A stretch of 5,660 nt of DNA from an uncultured Oscillospiraceae bacterium (GTDB lineage: Bacteria; Bacillota; Clostridia; Oscillospirales; Oscillospiraceae), in contig CAJOCV010000146.1 in NCBI GenBank assembly GCA_905233785.1, positions 4,462-10,121 of the forward strand, given 5' to 3'. The notes beneath the pieces were generated by a model that did not search any database, was not told the DNA's origin, and was given only the letters and a program-made list of their open reading frames with translations. The position numbers were made by a program, and so were the translations under genes. Of the stretch, positions 1 through 5,660 are shown piece by piece (the first letter of the stretch is position 1; every line of letters begins with the position of its first letter).

Positions 1-177
1 TCCCATTTGACGCGAAAATTTCTTGCCGCCGCCGAGAAGGCGGGGCAGGTGGTGAACGCCGCCGAGGACATTCCCAAGTCCTTTGTCGTGTGCCGGGACG
101 GGGGGAAAAGCCGCGTGTACCTGAGCCAGATGGCTACGTCCACGCTTTTGAAACGCGCGGAAAGCGGATTACTATAA
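1..177 (+). CDS. remB: RemB-like (DUF370) regulatory protein, C-terminal part
   Basis: The window opens inside this gene, in frame 1; 58 codons remain before the TAA at 175-177. The visible protein contains a helix-like stretch (KFLAAAEKAGQVV), then PKSFVV, a short turn with DGGKS, then RVYLSQMATSTLLKRAE. The PKSxVV...VYxSxxxSxTLxKRA pattern matches the C-terminal half of the DUF370 family member RemB (YaaB), which is about 80 residues in Bacillus subtilis. The family includes RemA, a DNA-binding regulator of extracellular matrix genes; the role of RemB is less clear. Position just before gyrB is the conserved Firmicutes order (dnaA, dnaN, yaaA, recF, remB, gyrB, gyrA), which supports the call more than the short sequence alone. 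The start and N-terminal half lie outside the window. The stop is followed directly by the first heptad-repeat element, so no terminator of its own is visible. Confidence 0.8.
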   Translation, partial: SHLTRKFLAAAEKAGQVVNAAEDIPKSFVVCRDGGKSRVYLSQMATSTLLKRAESGLL

Positions 178-294
178 GCGAATAGTGAATAGTGAAAAGT
201 GAATAGTTATGGTGTCGCTTCGCGACGGATTATAAATTGTCCCCGAAGGGGACTCCTAAACTTTTCACTTTTCACTCTTCACTTTTCACTATCA
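178..294. repeat. Heptad-armed palindromic repeat element, copy 1
   Basis: This non-coding element fills most of the 147-bp remB-gyrB gap. The left arm has heptads GCGAATA, GTGAATA, GTGAAAA and GTGAATA (178-205), then GTTATGG. The right arm has heptads ACTTTTC, ACTTTTC, ACTCTTC and ACTTTTC (260-287), then ACTATCA. Pairing position i with 467-i joins 177-212 to 255-290 with about 30 of 36 bases complementary. Inside lie two perfect hairpins: GTCGC-TTC-GCGAC (214-226) and GTCCCC-GAA-GGGGAC (239-253), separated by a 12-nt AT-rich spacer. The predicted fold is a long stem closing a three-way junction. The element starts immediately after the remB stop and ends about 20 bp before the gyrB ribosome-binding site. 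It is AT-rich compared with the flanking genes. A further CTATCAAAA direct repeat occurs at 289-297 and 306-314. I saw no convincing promoter in it. Confidence 0.9.
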
Positions 295-313
295 AAAACT
301 ATTCTCTATCAAA

Positions 314-318
314 AGAGG
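314..318 (+). promoter_or_regulatory. Ribosome-binding site of gyrB
   Basis: AGAGG lies 6 nt before ATG 325. It decides the start: the same frame stays open upstream to a GTG at 199, but that codon sits inside the heptad repeat and has no Shine-Dalgarno sequence. Confidence 0.75.
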
Positions 319-324
319 TTTACT

Positions 325-2238
325 ATGGCAGACATCACCGAAAAAGTCACACAGGAATATGACGCTTCGCAGATTCAGGTGCTCGAAGGTCTGGAGGCCG
401 TGCGCAAGAGGCCGGGCATGTACATCGGCTCCACCTCGTCCTCGGGTCTGCACCATCTGGTGTATGAAATCGTGGACAATTCCATCGACGAGGCACTGGC
501 GGGCTATTGTACCGAGATTGAGGTCGTCATTGAGCCGGGCGATATTATCCGCGTATCCGACAACGGGCGCGGCATCCCCGTGGATATTCAGGAGCAGACC
601 GGTAAGAGCGCGCTCGAAGTCGTCTTCACCGTGCTGCACGCGGGCGGCAAGTTCGGCGGCGGGGGCTATAAGGTCTCCGGCGGTCTGCACGGCGTGGGCG
701 CCTCTGTCGTGAACGCCCTCTCCGAGTGGCTGGAGGTGCAGGTGCACAAGGACGGTAAAATCTACCAGATGCGCTTTTCCCGCGGCGATATTACGGAGCA
801 TATTCACGTTGTGGGCGATACGGATCGAAACGGCACCACCGTGCGCTTCAAGCCCGACCCCGAGATGTTTGACGACACGGTGTACGACTACGAGATCCTG
901 CATACCCGTATGCGCGAGCAGGCCTTCTTAAACGGCGGCCTGACCATTTCCATCGAGGATCGGCGCGAGGGCAAGGAGCGCCGGGAGCAGATGTGCTACC
1001 AGGGCGGTATCCGGGAATATGTGAGCTTCCTCAACAAAAACAAGGCGCCCATCCATGACGAGGTGATCTACCTCTCCGGCGCGAAGGGGGACGCCATCGC
1101 CGAGGTCGCCATGCAGTATAACGACGGCTTCAACGAAATTCTCGTTTCCTTTGCAAACGACATTCACACCCCCGAGGGCGGCATGCACGAGACCGGCTTC
1201 AAGACCGCGCTGACCCGCGTCATCAACGCCTACGGGCAGAAAAACAACATCATCAAGGGTGACGACAAGGTCTCCGGCGACGATGTGCGCGAGGGCATCT
1301 CTGCCGTCATCTCCGTCAAGCTCCCCGAGGCGCAGTTTGAGGGGCAGACCAAGCAGAAGCTCGGCAACGCCTACATCCGCACCCTCGTTGACAGCATTGT
1401 GAACGACCAGCTCACCGAGTATTTTGAGGAGCATCCGGCGGCCGCCAAGGCCATTCTCGAGAAGGCCATGATGGCAAACCGCGCCAGAGAGGCCGCGAGA
1501 AAGGCGCGCGAATCCGTGCGCCGCAAGACCGGGCTCGAGAGCGGGCAGATGCCCGACAAGCTGCAGGACTGCAACGAGCGCGATCCCTCCCTCTGCGAAA
1601 TCTACATCGTCGAGGGCGATTCCGCCGCGGGCTCCGCCATCCAGGGGCGCGACAGCCGCTTCCAGGCCATCCTCGCCATGTGGGGCAAAATGCTGAACGT
1701 CGAGAAGGCCAGAGCCGATAAGATCTACGGCAACGACAAGCTCTATCCCCTCATCGTGGCGCTCGGCGCCGGCATCGGGGATGAGTTCAACATCGAGAAG
1801 CTCCGCTACCACAAAATCATCATCATGGCCGATGCCGATGTGGACGGCAGCCATATCCGCACTCTGCTGTTGACTTTCTTCTTCCGCTATATGCGCCCGC
1901 TGATCGAGCGCGGCTATGTCTACTCCGCCGTGCCGCCGCTTTATAAGCTCACGCGCGGCAAGACCCAGCGCGTCGCCTACTCCGACGAGCAGCGCGATCA
2001 GATCAGCGCCGAGCTTCGCGCCGACAACCCCAACGCCAAGGTGGACATCAACCGCTTCAAGGGTCTCGGTGAGATGGACCCGCACGAGCTCTGGGAGACC
2101 ACCATGGACCCGGAGACCCGCTCCCTGCGCCGCATCACGCTGGGCGACGCCATCATGGCCGACCAGGTTTTCACGGTGCTCATGGGCGAAGAGGTCGAGC
2201 CGCGGCGCGAGTGGATCGATTGGACATTTGATAAGTGA
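325..2238 (+). CDS. gyrB: DNA gyrase subunit B (ATPase and Toprim subunit)
   Basis: This is the ATP-driven subunit of type IIA topoisomerase (DNA gyrase). With GyrA it forms the A2B2 enzyme that introduces negative supercoils. At 637 aa it has the usual Firmicutes length. GHKL ATPase domain: likely catalytic Glu48 in the VYEIVDNSIDEALAG motif with Asn52, Asp79 in SDNGRGIP, and the ATP-lid GGLHGVG at 119-125. Transducer domain: Lys343 of QTKQKLGN, which contacts ATP. Toprim domain: EGDSAAGSA with Glu430, and the metal-binding DADVD at 503-507. The RFKGLGEM motif starts at 577. ATG 325 gives the family-typical N-terminus (ITEKVTQEYDASQIQVLEGL). Two oddities: Trp453 sits where the common PL(R/K)GK motif has its basic residue (here AMWGK), and the C-terminus ends ...RREWIDWTFDK, without the NAxxVxNLDI-like tail of many GyrBs. 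The stop codon overlaps the next repeat element. ParE is an alternative, but the pairing with remB and gyrA argues for GyrB. Confidence 0.97.
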   Translation: MADITEKVTQEYDASQIQVLEGLEAVRKRPGMYIGSTSSSGLHHLVYEIVDNSIDEALAGYCTEIEVVIEPGDIIRVSDNGRGIPVDIQEQTGKSALEVVFTVLHAGGKFGGGGYKVSGGLHGVGASVVNALSEWLEVQVHKDGKIYQMRFSRGDITEHIHVVGDTDRNGTTVRFKPDPEMFDDTVYDYEILHTRMREQAFLNGGLTISIEDRREGKERREQMCYQGGIREYVSFLNKNKAPIHDEVIYLSGAKGDAIAEVAMQYNDGFNEILVSFANDIHTPEGGMHETGFKTALTRVINAYGQKNNIIKGDDKVSGDDVREGISAVISVKLPEAQFEGQTKQKLGNAYIRTLVDSIVNDQLTEYFEEHPAAAKAILEKAMMANRAREAARKARESVRRKTGLESGQMPDKLQDCNERDPSLCEIYIVEGDSAAGSAIQGRDSRFQAILAMWGKMLNVEKARADKIYGNDKLYPLIVALGAGIGDEFNIEKLRYHKIIIMADADVDGSHIRTLLLTFFFRYMRPLIERGYVYSAVPPLYKLTRGKTQRVAYSDEQRDQISAELRADNPNAKVDINRFKGLGEMDPHELWETTMDPETRSLRRITLGDAIMADQVFTVLMGEEVEPRREWIDWTFDK

Positions 2239-2352
2239 AAAGATAATAGTGAATAGTGAATAGTTATGGTGTTCGCCTGCGGCGAACGAATTAGTATCCG
2301 TCGCGAAGCGACTCCTTCACTCTTCACTCTTCACTTTTCTCTCTTCACTTTT
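2235..2352. repeat. Heptad-armed palindromic repeat element, copy 2
   Basis: This is the second member of the family, filling the 133-bp gyrB-gyrA gap and overlapping the last codon and stop of gyrB. The left arm has heptads GTGAAAA, GATAATA, GTGAATA and GTGAATA (2235-2262), then GTTATGG. The right arm has CACTCTT, CACTCTT, CACTTTT, CTCTCTT and CACTTTT (2318-2352). Pairing i with 4583-i joins 2235-2269 to 2314-2348 with about 28 of 35 bases complementary. The core has two perfect hairpins, GTTCGCC-TGC-GGCGAAC (2271-2287) and GTCGC-GAA-GCGAC (2300-2312), separated by a 12-nt spacer. The second hairpin is the reverse complement of the first hairpin of copy 1. A 17-nt stretch running into the core (2256-2272) is identical to 199-215 of copy 1. 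Confidence 0.9.
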
Positions 2353-2365
2353 CCTGAAAGGAAAA
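2349..2365 (+). promoter_or_regulatory. Small hairpin covering the gyrA ribosome-binding site
   Basis: TTTTCCT (2349-2355), loop GAA, then AGGAAAA (2359-2365) form a perfect 7-bp inverted repeat. The 3' half contains the Shine-Dalgarno sequence AAGGA of gyrA, about 9 nt before ATG 2372. The 5' half overlaps the last heptad of repeat copy 2, so the large stem and this hairpin share bases at 2349-2352. A role in controlling gyrA translation is inference. The stem is AT-rich and may be weak. Confidence 0.45.
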
Positions 2366-2371
2366 CAATAA

Positions 2372-4858
<2,487 letters not shown>

Positions 4859-4870
4859 TTGTTCTGTGAG

Positions 4871-4878
4871 AAGGGGGA
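4871..4878 (+). promoter_or_regulatory. Ribosome-binding site of the SHOCT-domain gene
   Basis: AAGGGGGA lies 6 nt before ATG 4885, in the 26-bp gap after gyrA. It is a strong purine-rich site. No repeat element, terminator or promoter is visible in this gap, so the gene is very likely read from the gyrA transcript. Confidence 0.75.
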
Positions 4879-4884
4879 AGCTCC

Positions 4885-5382
4885 ATGGACAACAAGAACG
4901 AAAACAAGAAAAACAAGAAGCCGGGGCGGACGGGGCTGATCGTCTTTCTGATCGCCTTCGTTCTGCCGCAGCTCATCGCGGCAGTGGACGAATTTGATTT
5001 GGATTACCTGCTCTGGCGGCTGCGCCACGGGGCGTTTCGGCTTGGCATCGACCCCGAGCTGCTGCCGGTGATCGGCGCCGGGATCGTGGTGCTGATCGTG
5101 CTGCTCATTGCCGCGGGCAAGCGGAGAAGGAGCGTGGAGGACAAGCCCGTCCGCAATGACCGCGCAGGGCGTACCTCCGCCGCCGCGCAGCGCCCCGATC
5201 CCAGAAACCGCAGCTTCACCCAGCCGGAGCCGAGCTGCATCGTCTGCGACCACACGGGAGAGGATCACTTCCTGCGCGACAAGCAGCAGCGCATCGCCCA
5301 ATTGGACGAGTGGCTCAAAAACGGCCTGATCGACCGGGAGGAATACCGGGTGCTCAAGAGCCGGTACGAGCGGGATCTGTAA
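4885..5382 (+). CDS. Small two-pass membrane protein with C-terminal SHOCT-like domain
   Basis: This 165-aa protein has no function I can name. It opens with a charged, Asn/Lys-rich segment (1-16). A first hydrophobic segment follows at about 17-34 (TGLIVFLIAFVLPQLIAA), then a polar loop at 35-58 (DEFDLDYLLWRLRHG) and a second hydrophobic segment at about 60-77 (LPVIGAGIVVLIVLLIAA). A KRRR stop-transfer cluster (79-82) and a basic, Pro-rich, probably disordered linker (83-115) come next. The C-terminus has CIVCDHTGEDH (118-128), a Cys-x2-Cys-x-His-x4-His arrangement that could bind metal. It ends with RIAQLDEWLKNGLIDREEYRVLKSRYERDL (136-165, written here only as a span-level match), which fits the SHOCT pattern of a short helix, Gly-Leu-Ile turn, acidic EEY and second helix. 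The positive-inside rule suggests both termini are cytoplasmic. It lies 26 bp after gyrA, consistent with an operon. A link to gyrase or RNase H rests on position only. Confidence 0.8.
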   Translation: MDNKNENKKNKKPGRTGLIVFLIAFVLPQLIAAVDEFDLDYLLWRLRHGAFRLGIDPELLPVIGAGIVVLIVLLIAAGKRRRSVEDKPVRNDRAGRTSAAAQRPDPRNRSFTQPEPSCIVCDHTGEDHFLRDKQQRIAQLDEWLKNGLIDREEYRVLKSRYERDL

Positions 5383-5521
5383 AAAAGTGGCCAGTGGCCA
5401 GTGGTTAGTGGTCAGTGGTTAGTGGCCAGTGGTTAGTGGCCAGTGGTAAGATTTAATAATACAATACGTCGCGAAGCGACACCATCACTGATCACTGACC
5501 ACTGATCACTGATCACTTTTT
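5383..5521. repeat. Heptad-armed palindromic repeat element, copy 3 (GTGGYYA type)
   Basis: This is the third family member, in the 152-bp gap before rnhA. The left arm has nine heptads (5387-5449): GTGGCCA four times, GTGGTTA three times, GTGGTCA once and GTGGTAA once. The right arm has five (5486-5520): CACTGAT, CACTGAC, CACTGAT, CACTGAT and CACTTTT. The core is AT-rich (5450-5467) and has one hairpin, GTCGC-GAA-GCGAC (5468-5480). The 19 bases at 5467-5485 are the exact reverse complement of 209-227 in copy 1. Pairing i with 10903-i joins 5382-5418 to 5485-5521 with only two mismatches (5391 and 5398), counting five G-U wobbles. An A-tract on the left pairs with a T-tract on the right, so the outer end resembles a bidirectional intrinsic terminator. 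Four left-arm heptads have no partner, so the stem could slide in 7-nt steps. Confidence 0.9.
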
Positions 5522-5522
5522 C

Positions 5523-5527
5523 AAGGA
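5523..5527 (+). promoter_or_regulatory. Ribosome-binding site of rnhA
   Basis: AAGGA lies 7 nt before ATG 5535, immediately after the T-tract that ends repeat copy 3. A second purine run (AAAAGGA) sits closer to the start and could extend the site. Confidence 0.7.
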
Positions 5528-5534
5528 AAAGGAT

Positions 5535-5660
5535 ATGAAGACCGTACAAATCTACACCGACGGGGCGTGCAGCGGGAATCCCGGGCCGGGCGGCTGGGGG
5601 GCGATCCTCTGCTACAACGGCGCGGAGAAGGAGCTCTCCGGCGGCGAGGCGCAGACCACC
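5535..5660 (+). CDS. rnhA: Ribonuclease HI, N-terminal part
   Basis: The window ends inside this gene after 42 codons. RNase HI cuts the RNA strand of RNA-DNA hybrids such as R-loops and primer remnants, in the cytoplasm, with divalent metal. The visible start, MKTVQIYTDGACSGNPGPGG followed by WGAILCYNG, is the diagnostic first strand and turn of the RNase H fold. Asp9 in YTDG corresponds to the first catalytic acid (Asp10 of E. coli). The second catalytic acid, the Glu of the NNRMEL motif, would follow directly after ...GGEAQTT and lies beyond the window edge. The N-terminus matches the family with no extension, so this appears to be the plain bacterial type rather than one with a hybrid-binding domain. 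It is codirectional with the gyrase genes, though repeat copy 3 could separate it transcriptionally. Confidence 0.95.
   Translation, partial: MKTVQIYTDGACSGNPGPGGWGAILCYNGAEKELSGGEAQTT

Noticed and set aside
289..314. CTATCAAAA direct repeat (289-297, 306-314) as a target-site duplication of the element
   Set aside because: Both copies lie on the same side of copy 1, so they do not flank an insertion. They are more likely decayed heptads or chance.
199..324. A longer gyrB starting at GTG 199 (42 extra residues)
   Set aside because: The extension translates the heptad repeat and its hairpins, has no Shine-Dalgarno sequence at its start and resembles no GyrB N-terminus. ATG 325 has AGAGG 6 nt upstream and gives the family-typical start.
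254..324. Promoter directly upstream of gyrB
   Set aside because: AT-rich words such as TATTCT and TATCAA occur, but no TTGACA-like box lies at correct spacing. The right-arm heptads explain the composition.
928..2085. Long open frame on the - strand inside gyrB, and similar ones opposite gyrA (2345-3247, 3320-4591) and the SHOCT gene (4618-5301)
   Set aside because: They are the antisense of highly conserved coding sequence in GC-rich DNA. Their predicted proteins are low-complexity in His, Val, Ala and Asp and match no family.
5387..5520. CRISPR array
   Set aside because: The repeat unit is only 7 bp, directly tandem without spacers, and the two halves are inverted relative to each other.

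Overview
The window looks like a replication and topoisomerase neighbourhood from the chromosome of a GC-rich member of the Clostridia, most likely of the Oscillospiraceae/Ruminococcaceae type. This rests on the gene order remB, gyrB, gyrA, on the Firmicutes-style GyrB (637 aa, without the large insertion of enterobacterial GyrB), and on protein wording I recall from gut Clostridia. The taxonomic placement is inference.

Layout, all genes on the + strand: the 3' end of a RemB-like (DUF370) gene (1-177); gyrB (325-2238); gyrA (2372-4858); a small two-pass membrane protein with a C-terminal SHOCT-like domain (4885-5382); and the 5' end of rnhA, ribonuclease HI (5535-5660). The tandem arrangement fits one transcription unit. 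GyrB and GyrA form the A2B2 gyrase. RNase HI removes RNA-DNA hybrids, which negative supercoiling favours, so it is a sensible neighbour.

The unusual part is between the genes. Three of the four intergenic gaps (178-324, 2239-2371, 5383-5534) are nearly filled by related palindromic elements of about 115-140 bp. Each has tandem 7-bp repeats on the left (GTGAATA/GTGAAAA, or GTGGYYA in the third) and inward-facing complementary heptads on the right (CACTTTT/CACTCTT or CACTGAT). A core between the arms holds one or two small hairpins, and one hairpin, GTCGC-TTC-GCGAC or its reverse complement, occurs in all three. Each element starts at or within a few bases of the upstream stop codon and ends shortly before the next ribosome-binding site. 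The fourth gap (26 bp, gyrA to the SHOCT gene) has none. The arms pair over about 35 bp, the core lies in opposite orientations in different copies, and the heptad sequence is uniform within an element but differs between elements. They look like a dispersed non-coding repeat family, possibly MITE-like or comparable to the heptanucleotide STRRs of cyanobacteria, and would form large structures in the gyrase mRNA.

The gyrase has natural substitutions at positions matching the quinolone pocket: Ala94 in GyrA and Trp453 in GyrB. The GyrB stop codon lies inside the first heptad of the second element.
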